A DNA stretch of 64,000 nucleotides from Sphingomonadales bacterium. Lineage in GTDB: Bacteria; Pseudomonadota; Alphaproteobacteria; Sphingomonadales; Sphingomonadaceae. Positions within the stretch are counted from its first letter, which is position 1; the number at the start of each line of letters is the position of its first letter. The position numbers were made by a program, and so were the translations under genes. The DNA is taken from the NCBI GenBank assembly GCA_027488785.1, contig JAIYAY010000026.1, positions 1-64,000 on the forward strand. Direction: 5' to 3'. The notes under the pieces were generated by a model that saw only the letters and a program-made list of their open reading frames with translations, had not been told where the DNA came from and made no database searches. Shown here piece after piece: positions 1-9,227 of the stretch.

Positions 1-41
1 CGCTGCTATAGGCGCGCCTCTGCCCGAGCATATCGGGCTGT

Positions 42-116
42 TCCCTGGTAGCTCAGTGGTAGAGCAGTTGACTGTTAATCAATTGGTCGGGGGTTCGAAT
101 CCCTCCCGGGGAGCCA
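42..116 (+). tRNA. tRNA-Asn (anticodon GTT), CCA encoded
   Basis: The sequence folds as a standard cloverleaf of about 75 nt. The 7-bp acceptor stem pairs TCCCTGG with CCGGGGA. The D-loop reads AGCTCAGTGGTAGAGC, the anticodon loop is CTGTTAA (GTT, Asn), and the T-arm is GGGGGTTCGAATCCCTC. A G discriminator and an encoded CCA end the gene. A short palindrome (GCCCGA/TCGGGC, 22-38) lies just upstream. Confidence 0.97.
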
Positions 117-136
117 TTTTTCTGGCTCAGTAAATA

Positions 137-883
137 CTATAAAGGCCCATGCGCCTGCCAGAGCAGCCGGAGTGCGGCATAGCCAACCAACAACGCTGTT
201 AACACCCGCAATAAATGCGGTGACAAATAGCGCATCCCGAACAGGCTGCCCAATTGTCCGCCCACCAATACAGCCCCAAGCAGCAGACCATATTGCAGCG
301 CAGGCTCCGCAAGCGAATGCACACCCGATTTCAGTATTTGGCCAAGCAAGCCAGCGGCTGAGTTGATCAATATGTAAAGCGACGCGAAGGCGGCGATACG
401 GCGCGGTTCTGCCCAACGGATCAGGTGTAAGACCGGTGCCATGAATATCCCCCCGCCAATGCCCGACAGACCCGCGAGCAAGCCCACACCACCCGAAAGC
501 GCTAGCAACACCGGCTTTGGAACTGCGCGCGGCGTCATTTTATCTGCTTGGAGAAAGAGGGCGATTGCCGACGCCAACAAGGTACCACCCAAAATCGTTA
601 AGAACACGACTTGCTTCAACGGCACCAGCCCACCTGCGAAGGCAAGCGGCGCTGATACCATCAGCAAAGGCAGAACTTGCGGCCATGACACCAAGCCAGC
701 GCGCACAAAGCGAATGCTGCCGCCGGTAACGACGATGATATTGCAGACAAGCGCAATCACCGGAATCAACCGGTAATCAATGCCCCATAAGGCAAGAAGT
801 GCCGTGTAAGTGGACCCACCGCCAAAACCAACGGATGCGTATACAAAAGCGACGAGAGCGAAGAGGCTGGCTAACCAGATCAT
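137..883 (-). CDS. TauE/SafE family sulfite exporter-like membrane protein
   Basis: This is a 248-aa, highly hydrophobic protein with about eight membrane segments in two repeated halves, as in the TauE/SafE (former DUF81) family. Each half has a glycine-rich turn: GFGGGS near residue 20 and GLSGIGGG near residue 138, the latter being the family signature. Members export sulfite, sulfoacetate or other small anions across the inner membrane; the substrate here cannot be read from sequence. A strong Shine-Dalgarno (GAGGGAGG) precedes the ATG at 883. It lies 24 nt downstream of secA on the same strand, so it may be co-transcribed, but a functional link is unlikely. Confidence 0.85.
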   Translation of the reverse strand: MIWLASLFALVAFVYASVGFGGGSTYTALLALWGIDYRLIPVIALVCNIIVVTGGSIRFVRAGLVSWPQVLPLLMVSAPLAFAGGLVPLKQVVFLTILGGTLLASAIALFLQADKMTPRAVPKPVLLALSGGVGLLAGLSGIGGGIFMAPVLHLIRWAEPRRIAAFASLYILINSAAGLLGQILKSGVHSLAEPALQYGLLLGAVLVGGQLGSLFGMRYLSPHLLRVLTALLVGYAALRLLWQAHGPL

Positions 884-907
884 CTTCGCCCCTCCCTCAT
901 CTCGTTA

Positions 908-3637
908 TCAAAACGCGCCGTGACAATGCTTATACTTCTGCCCCGAACCGCATGGGCATGGATCGTTGCGACGCAGATCAGGGTCACCTGCATAGGGGTC
1001 GCTGCCACTAGGAGCCGCTGCTGGCCGCGGTATTTTTGTTGTGACCAACCCGAGAGAAGCGGCATCGCTGTCGGCACTATTATCCTCACCGGTAAACGGG
1101 TCGATATGCGTCGTCAGGAAATCGGGTAGTTCAGGCAAATCTTGCGGGACAAATTCTTCCTCGGCTCGGAAATCATTGGTGGCGATGGTCTTGGTCACGC
1201 CTTCGCGAATGGCCGACAGCATGCGCTCAAACAGGCCAAAAGCCTCTTGCTTATACTCGTTGACCGGGTTTTTCTGTGCATAAGCGCGCAGGTAAATCAC
1301 CTGACGCAAGGCATCGAGCGTGGACAAATGCTCTTTCCAATGATGGTCGAGCGTTTGCAGCAAGATGCTTTTTTCGACCTGACGCCAGATGGATGGATCC
1401 AACGCAGCGCCTTTCGCTTCGAACCGAGCGTTTGCCAATTCGGCAATGCGGTTTTCGATCATTTCGGGCTCAAGGCCATCTTCTTGCAGCCAGCTATCAA
1501 TATCGGGCGCAAGACCCAACACCTGCGCACATTTTTGCTTCAGGCCCTCCACATCCCATTGCTCGGGATACGTGCCTTCCGGACAGTGGTCACTAACAAT
1601 ATTGTTTACCGTATCGTTGAGCATATCTTCAATGATGTCGCCGACGGCTTCTGCATCCATGATATCGCTGCGTTGGTCATAGATGACCTTGCGCTGATCG
1701 TTCATGACATTGTCATATTCGACCAACTGCTTACGGATATCATAGTTGCGCGCCTCCACCTTTTTCTGCGCGGTTTCAATGGCTTTAGATAGCCATTTGC
1801 CACCAATCGCCTCGCCGTCTTCAAGGCTGGAGTTCATCATTTTGGAGAACAGAGTTTCGGACCCAAAAATACGCAAAAGATCATCGTCTAGAGACAAATA
1901 GAAGCGGGAGAGCCCTGGATCGCCCTGACGCCCCGAACGTCCGCGCAGCTGGTTATCGATACGGCGGCTTTCATGGCGTTCTGTCGCAAGAACGAACAAT
2001 CCGCCCGCTTCGATAACCTTCGCTTTTTCAGCCGCAATTTCAGCCTGCAAAGCCGCGATCGCAGCATCGCGCTCTTTCCCCTCGGGCATGTCGCCCAATT
2101 CATCGTGCAACCGGAATTCAAAGTTGCCGCCCAGCTGAATATCCGTACCGCGACCCGCCATGTTGGTGGCGATGGTAACGCTGCCTAAACGCCCCGCCTG
2201 CGCAACAATATGCGCTTCGCTTTCGTGGAATCGGGCGTTCAAGACGCTGTGCTTGACGCCTTCTTTTTCCAAGAATTCGGCCAATAACTCGGATTTTTCA
2301 ATCGATACTGTGCCGACCAAAACAGGCTGACCGCGGTCATTGGCCTCTTTGATCGTCTTGGCGATGGCGCCGAATTTATCTTGGGTATTTTTGTAGAATT
2401 GGTCGTTCTCATCTACGCGCTGAACGGGCAAGTTGGTCGGTATTTCGACAACGTTGAGCTTGTAGATTTCATGAAACTCACCGGCCTCGGTGGCCGCAGT
2501 GCCTGTCATCCCAGACAATTTGGGATACATGCGGAAATAATTCTGGAAAGTGATGGTCGCCAGCGTCTGGTTTTCAGGCTCAATATCCACACCTTCTTTG
2601 GCTTCGACCGCTTGGTGCAAGCCGTTGGACCAGCGACGCCCGTCCATCATGCGCCCTGTGAATTCGTCGATGATGATGACCTTGCCATCCTTGACGATGT
2701 AATCAATGTCGCGCTTGAACATCACATTGGCTTTGAGCGCTTGGTCGAGATGGTGGACGACCAAGGTATTCTCATAATCATACAGATTAGAACCGGTCAG
2801 CAAGCCAGCGCCTTCAAGCAGACGTTCCACCTTCTCGGTGCCATCTTCGGTCAACGTGACATTGCGGCTTTTCTCGTCTTTCTCATAATCGCCTTCGTCC
2901 AACTGGAGTACGATGGCGTGGACCTGCATATATAGTTCGGATTTATCATCGGTCGGGCCCGAGATAATCAATGGCGTCCGTGCTTCATCGACCAAGATCG
3001 AATCGACTTCATCGACAATCGCGAAGTTGAAGGGGCGCTGCACCATTTGCGCGCGCTCATATTTCATATTGTCGCGCAAATAATCGAAACCAAGTTCGTT
3101 ATTCGTCGCATATGTAATGTCGCATGCATACGCATCGCGGCGCTCATTTTCCGCGATGTTTGGAACGACAACACCCGTGGTCAAACCGAGAAAACCGTAT
3201 ATCTTACCCATCCATTCGGCGTCACGACGCGCGAGATAGTCGTTTACGGTCACAACATGGACGCCCTTGCCTTCAAGCGCGTTGAGATAGCAAGCCAATG
3301 TTTCGGTTAAGGTTTTACCTTCACCTGTACGCATTTCGGCGATTTCACCGCGATGCAAAACAATGCCGCCGACCATCTGCACATCGAAGTGACGCATACC
3401 CATGACGCGCTTTGATGCTTCGCGCACGGTGGCAAACGCCTCAGGCAGGATATCGTCAAGCGTTTCGCCTGCGGCCAAACGGTCGCGAAAAATCTGTGTT
3501 TGGCCCTTTAGACGATCGTCGTCCATGGCGGCGATGTCGACTTCCAGCGCGTTGATCTTATCAACGATCTTCATAATCGATTTGACGTAACGGTCGTTTG
3601 ACGACCCGAATATGGCTTTGGCAATTCCGCCGAGCAT
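908..3637 (-). CDS. secA: Preprotein translocase ATPase SecA
   Basis: SecA drives post-translational export of unfolded preproteins through SecYEG by ATP hydrolysis. The 909-aa product has the usual length and order: DEAD-like motor with Walker A (MRTGEGKT, about residues 102-109), the [12 protein letters not shown] segment, the pre-protein crosslinking region, the second motor domain ([14 protein letters not shown]) and a C-terminal zinc-binding SEC-C tail ([13 protein letters not shown]) that contacts SecB and phospholipid. An in-frame TTG lies 15 nt upstream, but the ATG at 3637 is the better start: it has GAAGGA correctly spaced and gives the family N-terminus [11 protein letters not shown]. 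TauE/SafE follows at once; a small secreted-protein gene precedes it. Confidence 0.98.
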   Translation of the reverse strand: MLGGIAKAIFGSSNDRYVKSIMKIVDKINALEVDIAAMDDDRLKGQTQIFRDRLAAGETLDDILPEAFATVREASKRVMGMRHFDVQMVGGIVLHRGEIAEMRTGEGKTLTETLACYLNALEGKGVHVVTVNDYLARRDAEWMGKIYGFLGLTTGVVVPNIAENERRDAYACDITYATNNELGFDYLRDNMKYERAQMVQRPFNFAIVDEVDSILVDEARTPLIISGPTDDKSELYMQVHAIVLQLDEGDYEKDEKSRNVTLTEDGTEKVERLLEGAGLLTGSNLYDYENTLVVHHLDQALKANVMFKRDIDYIVKDGKVIIIDEFTGRMMDGRRWSNGLHQAVEAKEGVDIEPENQTLATITFQNYFRMYPKLSGMTGTAATEAGEFHEIYKLNVVEIPTNLPVQRVDENDQFYKNTQDKFGAIAKTIKEANDRGQPVLVGTVSIEKSELLAEFLEKEGVKHSVLNARFHESEAHIVAQAGRLGSVTIATNMAGRGTDIQLGGNFEFRLHDELGDMPEGKERDAAIAALQAEIAAEKAKVIEAGGLFVLATERHESRRIDNQLRGRSGRQGDPGLSRFYLSLDDDLLRIFGSETLFSKMMNSSLEDGEAIGGKWLSKAIETAQKKVEARNYDIRKQLVEYDNVMNDQRKVIYDQRSDIMDAEAVGDIIEDMLNDTVNNIVSDHCPEGTYPEQWDVEGLKQKCAQVLGLAPDIDSWLQEDGLEPEMIENRIAELANARFEAKGAALDPSIWRQVEKSILLQTLDHHWKEHLSTLDALRQVIYLRAYAQKNPVNEYKQEAFGLFERMLSAIREGVTKTIATNDFRAEEEFVPQDLPELPDFLTTHIDPFTGEDNSADSDAASLGLVTTKIPRPAAAPSGSDPYAGDPDLRRNDPCPCGSGQKYKHCHGAF

Positions 3638-3724
3638 GGATAATTCCTTCAAAATATTTGGGAGACGCGCACAAGTGGCGCGCGGTAGGTAGCTATGGGA
3701 TGCACCCCAGCGGGCGCAGAAAGC

Positions 3725-3997
3725 CTAACCTAAAATGATATCATGCCGGCCAACCGGCGTATCTGGCGTTATGACAGATGGTTTCGCTGCACCAAAAGCG
3801 GGGGAAAGTGCCGCCCGCACCTGCGCGGTCTCACGGACCACAGGTTCAGAAGCGGCAACAGCTTCAAACGCCGCTGCAGCAACATAAGCTTGCGTAACCG
3901 CCGTATCCACTGAAGCAGATGCGGAGGAAACCGGACGCGCCGCCTCCGCAGCGGAAAACCCGCTCATCATCGCCAGTAAATAAATCAGTAAACGCAT
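3725..3997 (-). CDS. Small putative secreted protein, function unknown
   Basis: The 90-aa product begins with a clear signal peptide (MRLLIYLLAMMSGFSAAEAA, likely cut after AEA). A mature part of about 70 residues follows, rich in Ala, Ser and Val with no cysteine and no motif I recognise. The frame stays open to 4150, but the upstream portion has no hydrophobic N-terminus and looks like read-through, so the ATG at 3997 is chosen. The ribosome-binding site (AGGGC) is weak. It sits upstream of secA on the same strand and divergent from argJ. It could be a rapidly evolving periplasmic protein or, less likely, a chance frame. Confidence 0.5.
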   Translation of the reverse strand: MRLLIYLLAMMSGFSAAEAARPVSSASASVDTAVTQAYVAAAAFEAVAASEPVVRETAQVRAALSPAFGAAKPSVITPDTPVGRHDIILG

Positions 3998-4173
3998 ATT
4001 TTGCCCTATGAGGTACTGCAAAGCATATAGGGGCACAAAGCCCCTGCGTCTATCCCGAAGCGCGTTGTCTGGCGTGCATTGCCGGTTGCGCCAATTGCGG
4101 CCAACAGATAAACGAAATCTACCATTTACAAGTTCTTCATAAATTCTCAAAAATATTACAAGGTTTCAGATAC

Positions 4174-5397
4174 TTGTCCAGCATTTCTCCACTCGCCGTT
4201 CCATTTCCCGTCATGCCCGACATTGCAGGCGCGACGCCGCGTGTTGCGCGTGCGCGGTATAAGGATTGGGACCGTTGTGACCTGAGCTATGTGACCTTTG
4301 ACGCTGGCACAACGGTCGCAGGCGTAACGACGCAAAATCTGTGCTGTTCAGCCGAGGTTGACCTGTGCCGTGCGCATTTGTCGCACGGCCGTGCGCGTGC
4401 GCTGGTGGTAAATGCTGGCAATAGCAACGCCTTCACCGGGCAGCGGGGCAAAGACGCGGTGGACGCGATTACGGGCCAAGTGGCCGCACATTTGCACTGC
4501 GACGTGACGGAGATATTCGTATCTTCAACCGGTGTCATTGGCGTTCCTCTGCCAATCGACAAGGCGCAGGCCGGTCTGCAAGCGGTTTTTGATTCTGCAC
4601 CGTGCAGTTGGGAAGATGTAACGCATGGCATCGGCACCACCGACACCTTTGCCAAGGGCGCAACGGCCAGCGCGATGGTTGATGGTCACAAGGTTCAGAT
4701 CGTCGGCATTATCAAGGGCTCTGGCATGATCGCGCCGGACATGGCGACGATGTTGGGATATATCTTCACCGATGCCGCCGTCGACGCGTCTTTCTTGCGG
4801 CAGCTTTTGTCCGACGCCAATCAATCTAGCTTTAGCTGCATTACGGTGGACAGCGACACATCGACCAGCGACACGGTGCTCGCCTTTGCCACAGGCAAAG
4901 CAGGACATAAGCGTTTAACTTCATTTGATGATGTCGGAGCAGACGCCTTTGCAGCGGCATTAAGCGATGTCTGTCGCCAATTGGCGCATCTCGTGGTGCG
5001 GGATGGCGAAGGTGCACAGAAGTTTATTGAAATTCAGGTTACCGGCGCGACAAACAACGAAAGTGCGCGGCGTATTGGGTTAGCGATTGCCAATTCGCCA
5101 TTGGTCAAAACCGCGATTGCGGGTGAGGATGCCAATTGGGGACGCGTGGTTATGGCCGTTGGTAAAGCTGGCGAACCTGCAAACCGCGATACGCTTTCCA
5201 TTCGCTTTGGCGCCACGTTGGTCGCGCAAAATGGTTTGGCGGTTGCCGATTATGATGAGGCGCCAGTTGCGCGTCACCTCAAGCAAAAAGAAATAGAAAT
5301 CGGCGTTGATCTCGGCCTTGGGTCGGGGCACGCCACGGTGTGGACGTGCGACCTGACCCACGGTTACATCAGCATCAACGCCGATTATCGCAGTTAA
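4174..5397 (+). CDS. argJ: Glutamate N-acetyltransferase / N-acetylglutamate synthase ArgJ
   Basis: ArgJ transfers acetyl from N-acetylornithine to glutamate in the cyclic arginine pathway and, when bifunctional, also acetylates glutamate from acetyl-CoA. The 407-aa precursor is full length. It carries the self-cleavage site in APDMATMLGY: the Ala191-Thr192 bond is cut and Thr192 becomes the nucleophile of the beta chain. The C-terminal ISINADYRS ending is typical. The start is a TTG at 4174 behind AAGG; an ATG 39 nt further in would remove conserved N-terminal residues. The stop codon overlaps that of convergent trxA by bases of the same TTAA. Confidence 0.96.
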   Translation: MSSISPLAVPFPVMPDIAGATPRVARARYKDWDRCDLSYVTFDAGTTVAGVTTQNLCCSAEVDLCRAHLSHGRARALVVNAGNSNAFTGQRGKDAVDAITGQVAAHLHCDVTEIFVSSTGVIGVPLPIDKAQAGLQAVFDSAPCSWEDVTHGIGTTDTFAKGATASAMVDGHKVQIVGIIKGSGMIAPDMATMLGYIFTDAAVDASFLRQLLSDANQSSFSCITVDSDTSTSDTVLAFATGKAGHKRLTSFDDVGADAFAAALSDVCRQLAHLVVRDGEGAQKFIEIQVTGATNNESARRIGLAIANSPLVKTAIAGEDANWGRVVMAVGKAGEPANRDTLSIRFGATLVAQNGLAVADYDEAPVARHLKQKEIEIGVDLGLGSGHATVWTCDLTHGYISINADYRS

Positions 5398-5714
5398 AGC
5401 GCGGCTTCGAGCCAGCTTTTCAATTGTGCCTTGGGCGCGGCGCCGACCTTCGTATCCGCAATTTCTCCGCCCTTGAACAGAATCATCGTTGGAATCCCGC
5501 GAACGCCATATTTAGCAGGCGTATCGGGATGATCATCAATGTTCAGTTTCACGATCTCGACCTGTCCGGCCAATTCTTCACTGATTTCTTCGAGGCTTGG
5601 GCCAATCATCTTACATGGGCCGCACCATTCGGCCCAGAAATCGACCAATACGGGCTTGCCTGATGACAGAACGGTTGCGGCAAAATCATTGTCGCCAACA
5701 TTTTTGGTAGCCAT
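5394..5714 (-). CDS. trxA: Thioredoxin TrxA
   Basis: This is a 106-aa cytoplasmic thioredoxin, a general dithiol reductant regenerated by thioredoxin reductase. The active site WCGPCK has Cys31 and Cys34, and the cis-proline lies in RGIPTM. The length is that of a single Trx fold. The start is the ATG at 5714, preceded by a near-perfect AGGAG; the longer frame is not needed. It lies downstream of addA on the same strand after about 80 nt, an arrangement common in sphingomonads, and converges on argJ. Confidence 0.97.
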   Translation of the reverse strand: MATKNVGDNDFAATVLSSGKPVLVDFWAEWCGPCKMIGPSLEEISEELAGQVEIVKLNIDDHPDTPAKYGVRGIPTMILFKGGEIADTKVGAAPKAQLKSWLEAAL

Positions 5715-5795
5715 GTGAATCTCCTTTGTTTCGTTCCATCTATTGCCGCTTCCGAAGGCTGACAAGGACCATGCGCAATAGTTTTGCTTATCCGG

Positions 5796-8700
5796 TCAAG
5801 AGGCGGGGTAATAAGGTGCCAAGATATCGTCGGAAAGCGTGATAAAACGCGGCGCATAAGTGAATAGTAGGGACACCTCAACACGCGACGCTGGGAAAAT
5901 AGTCTGCAATGCGGCACGATAATGCGCCATTTGCCGCAAATATGCGGCAGGCACGCCGTTTTCATCCTGCGGCACTTGCCGACCCGTCTTGAAATCAATG
6001 GCGCGCACCAAAGCTGGTTCCACCAGCAAACGATCGATCCTTCCGTTGATGACTGTTTCGCCAACGACAGCGACCAATGGCACCTCCGCGCGCGCGGAAG
6101 GACCAAAAAACGCGGCCCATTGCGGGGCACCGACGATAGCGCGCACCTCGGCCATAAGCTGGGCCGGATCAATGTCATGCTCAGGCGTCTGCGCAGCCAA
6201 ATATTGCTCCGCCTTTTGTAGTGATGTGTCGTCGGTGATACGCTCCAATACAGCATGGATCAGCTTGCCACGGGCCGCCGCCTTGCGCATGGCCGCAATC
6301 GCCGGCGCGTCACCATAATCGTCATCGTCCAGACGCGACGGGACTAACGGATGCGGGGGGCGTTGCTCGGCTGGTGCTGGCGCAAAAAGCCAATGCGGCA
6401 GGCTATGGGGCGCCTCGATTGATGCAGACTGCGTCGCACTGCCCTCTGGCGGTGTCAAAGAGGCTCCCTCAAGCCCGACATGGCGCATCACCCTGCCCCA
6501 GCGTGCATCATCCTGCCAATCGCACCCGAGCGCCGCCATGCCCCGTTGCAGAAGCGCACACCAGCTTTCGGCTGGCGGCTCTCCCTTGCGGCTAATGCCC
6601 AATGAACCAGCCATGATGAGCCGTTCCTCAGCCCGCGTAATTGCGACGTAGAGCAAACGCTTATGCTCCTGCAGCTCGCGGGTCTGTTGCATGTCGACAA
6701 TATCTTGCAACCGTCCGGATTGCTCCGCCTTGCGGATAGGCAACAAAGGCGTGCGATGTCCTTCATCCATCAACAGCTCGACCATATGGTCGGGTTTCTT
6801 AGTCGGGTCAGATGTAACGTCCGCCAGTATGACCACCGGCGCCTGCAAGCCTTTGGCACCATGGACGGTCATAATCCTGACCTCCTGACTGCTGCTGTCA
6901 CCCTCACGTTTGATTTCGGTGTCACCACGGTCAAACCATGCAATGAATTTTTGCAAGCCGCCGCTGTGTTGCTGTTCAAATTGCAATGCGGAATTCAGCA
7001 TTTCTTCGATGGGTACTAAAACCTCACTGCCCAACCGCGCAGTGAACTTACGCCGCGCGCCGATAGGGCCGGACAAGATTTGCTCAAGGAAATGATAGAC
7101 CGTCGTAAAATCGGCCATTGCCAGCATGTCCCGCAGTGGTGCGATCTGTTGTTCTAGCTCTGGCCGGTCGCGAATATGTTGCCACAGGCTGCCCGTGCGG
7201 TCGCCGACATAGCCATATTGCAGCAACATTTCCTGCGACCAACCAATGATAGGGGAGACCAACACACAGGCGAGGCTAAAATCATCATTGGGTTGAAGCA
7301 CAAATTTGATCGCGGCCAGCAAATCTTGCACCACCAAAGGTTGCAACAACCGAAGCCGGTCGACACCTGCAACAGGCACATCGCGTTTATGCAATTGCGC
7401 CACCAGCATTGACGCCATCTCACCACGGCTGCGCAATAAAAACAGGATATCGCCAGGTTCAAGCGGACGATTTTTACTGACCAGCCATGGCTTCGCGTCG
7501 ATCAGTGCCTTGACATGATCCGCCAGTTTTTCGGCCAGCACGCGCTTTTCGTCGCTGAACCAATCCTCTTCTTCGTCCGAGCTGCCGTCCTCTTGACCAT
7601 CGGGCTTGGCGGATATGGGTTCAAAGAGCTCGACCATACCGATATGCGGCTTATCGCTGTAATGCGCGGCGATTTCACCGCTTATGCCAAAGCTTTCAGG
7701 CCCAGATTCTTCGATAACAGCATTAACGAAATCAAGGATGGGCGGCGTCGAACGGAAGCTTTGCGATAGGGTTAGCTGCTTCAACGCGGATCCCGATTTA
7801 CCGATCCGCTCCGAAAAATATTCGCCCGCTGCTTCATAGCGTTCGGGAGCAGTGCCTTGGAATCCGTAAATGGCCTGTTTGAAATCGCCCACGGAGAACA
7901 AGGTTCGGATCTTATCGGGCTTCACAGCCATGCCGCTGTAAAAATCATCGCTGAGCGCGCTGATGATATCCCATTGCGCGGCGTTGGTATCTTGCGCCTC
8001 ATCGACCAATATGTGATCGATCTGCCGATCCAGCTTAAAACGCACCCAATCGGCCATTTGACCATGTTGCAGCAACGCCGCCGTGCGCCGGATCATGTCG
8101 TCGAAATCGACCGCGCCAAGTGCGTGTTTCGCCTTGCTATAATGGGCCGCAAATTCTTTGCCCACCAACAAAGCCCGCGCTAGCCTATCGGCATATTGCG
8201 CGCGCAGAACCTGCCCCATCAACTGGTTGGTCCATTCGAACATCTTCGTTGCGAGCGCTTTATAGTCGTCGGTTAGCGGAGTATGGTTCTTGGACGCATT
8301 CTGTACTTCGCCGTCCTTAGTTGACCAGCAGCCATGCAGCTCCGTGAATGAAGCAGCCCGTTCGGCGGGCGAACGGGACAGCCAGTTCTGAAGCACCGCC
8401 GCACGCTTGCCGCCGCGACTATCAGCCTTGTTTTTGCCCCATATAAGATTGGCGTCGATGACGGATTGCAGATCTGTGCGCGGAATTTGTTCGTCGGAAA
8501 ACGCGGCCGCCAAGTTGTCTTCTACCGAACCTGAAAAACTGACATCTGCCAACCGCCGCGCCCAAACCACGGCCCCAGCATCATCGGGGATTGACGCCAT
8601 CACATCGGGGGCAGCCGCCGCACGATGCAAGAAGCGCAAGGCGCCCTCCTCACCCATTTTCAGGCTCAGTTCTTGCAAATTGGAAATGATCTTGAAGTCG

Positions 8701-9227
8701 CCGCGCGCATCGGCATCTAGGACCAAGCTTGTAAGCGCTGTATCTAGCAACTCGCGCTGTTCGCGGCCTTCAATTGGCTTGAAACCTGGGACGAGGCCAG
8801 CTTCTTCGGGGAAGCTACCGAGAAGCGACTGGCAGAAGCTATGGATCGTCAAAATCTGCAAACCGCCGCCGGGCGCGTCCAGTACCTTGGCGAACAACTG
8901 CCGGGCTTTCTTCCGTGCTTCCGGGCCATAATCTGCGCCAATTGCCTGTAAGTCATTACCCAGCGCTGTGCCGTCCATCTGCACCCAAGTCGCCAGCAGC
9001 TGATTGATCCGGTCCGCCATTTCGGACGCACCCGCCTTGGTGAAGGTGATGCAGAGCAAATTTTCTGGCTCGACGTCCTTTTCCAGCAACAGCCGAATAA
9101 CACGCGCCGTGAGCACTTGCGTTTTGCCTGTTCCTGCCGAAGCGCTGAGCCAGATATTGTCGCGCGGCACAACGGCGCTGCTTTGCGCGGGGATTAACGG
9201 GTTTAGTTTCTTAGGATCAGCGCTCAT
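5796..9227 (-). CDS. addA: Double-strand break repair helicase-nuclease AddA
   Basis: AddA is the UvrD-type helicase and nuclease subunit of AddAB, which processes double-strand ends for RecA loading, the alphaproteobacterial counterpart of RecBCD. The 1143-aa protein has Walker A (SASAGTGKT, about 28-36), the helicase motif VDEAQDTN, the motif YVAITRAEERL and a C-terminal PD-(D/E)XK nuclease centre (RAIDFKTGRQ). The start is the ATG at 9227, with GAGGAC upstream. Its ATGA overlaps the addB stop codon, which implies translational coupling. Confidence 0.96.
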   Translation of the reverse strand: MSADPKKLNPLIPAQSSAVVPRDNIWLSASAGTGKTQVLTARVIRLLLEKDVEPENLLCITFTKAGASEMADRINQLLATWVQMDGTALGNDLQAIGADYGPEARKKARQLFAKVLDAPGGGLQILTIHSFCQSLLGSFPEEAGLVPGFKPIEGREQRELLDTALTSLVLDADARGDFKIISNLQELSLKMGEEGALRFLHRAAAAPDVMASIPDDAGAVVWARRLADVSFSGSVEDNLAAAFSDEQIPRTDLQSVIDANLIWGKNKADSRGGKRAAVLQNWLSRSPAERAASFTELHGCWSTKDGEVQNASKNHTPLTDDYKALATKMFEWTNQLMGQVLRAQYADRLARALLVGKEFAAHYSKAKHALGAVDFDDMIRRTAALLQHGQMADWVRFKLDRQIDHILVDEAQDTNAAQWDIISALSDDFYSGMAVKPDKIRTLFSVGDFKQAIYGFQGTAPERYEAAGEYFSERIGKSGSALKQLTLSQSFRSTPPILDFVNAVIEESGPESFGISGEIAAHYSDKPHIGMVELFEPISAKPDGQEDGSSDEEEDWFSDEKRVLAEKLADHVKALIDAKPWLVSKNRPLEPGDILFLLRSRGEMASMLVAQLHKRDVPVAGVDRLRLLQPLVVQDLLAAIKFVLQPNDDFSLACVLVSPIIGWSQEMLLQYGYVGDRTGSLWQHIRDRPELEQQIAPLRDMLAMADFTTVYHFLEQILSGPIGARRKFTARLGSEVLVPIEEMLNSALQFEQQHSGGLQKFIAWFDRGDTEIKREGDSSSQEVRIMTVHGAKGLQAPVVILADVTSDPTKKPDHMVELLMDEGHRTPLLPIRKAEQSGRLQDIVDMQQTRELQEHKRLLYVAITRAEERLIMAGSLGISRKGEPPAESWCALLQRGMAALGCDWQDDARWGRVMRHVGLEGASLTPPEGSATQSASIEAPHSLPHWLFAPAPAEQRPPHPLVPSRLDDDDYGDAPAIAAMRKAAARGKLIHAVLERITDDTSLQKAEQYLAAQTPEHDIDPAQLMAEVRAIVGAPQWAAFFGPSARAEVPLVAVVGETVINGRIDRLLVEPALVRAIDFKTGRQVPQDENGVPAAYLRQMAHYRAALQTIFPASRVEVSLLFTYAPRFITLSDDILAPYYPAS

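Noticed and set aside
22-38. GCCCGA/TCGGGC hairpin before tRNA-Asn as a terminator
   Set aside because: It is only 6 bp with no T run, and the upstream gene is outside the window.
1142-1792. 216-aa open frame on the plus strand inside secA
   Set aside because: It is antisense to a full-length SecA with conserved motifs and has no ribosome-binding site or family signature.
2381-2935. 184-aa plus-strand frame inside secA
   Set aside because: It is a shadow of secA codon bias.
3998-4150. Upstream extension of the small secreted protein
   Set aside because: The added 51 residues destroy the N-terminal signal peptide and lack a ribosome-binding site.
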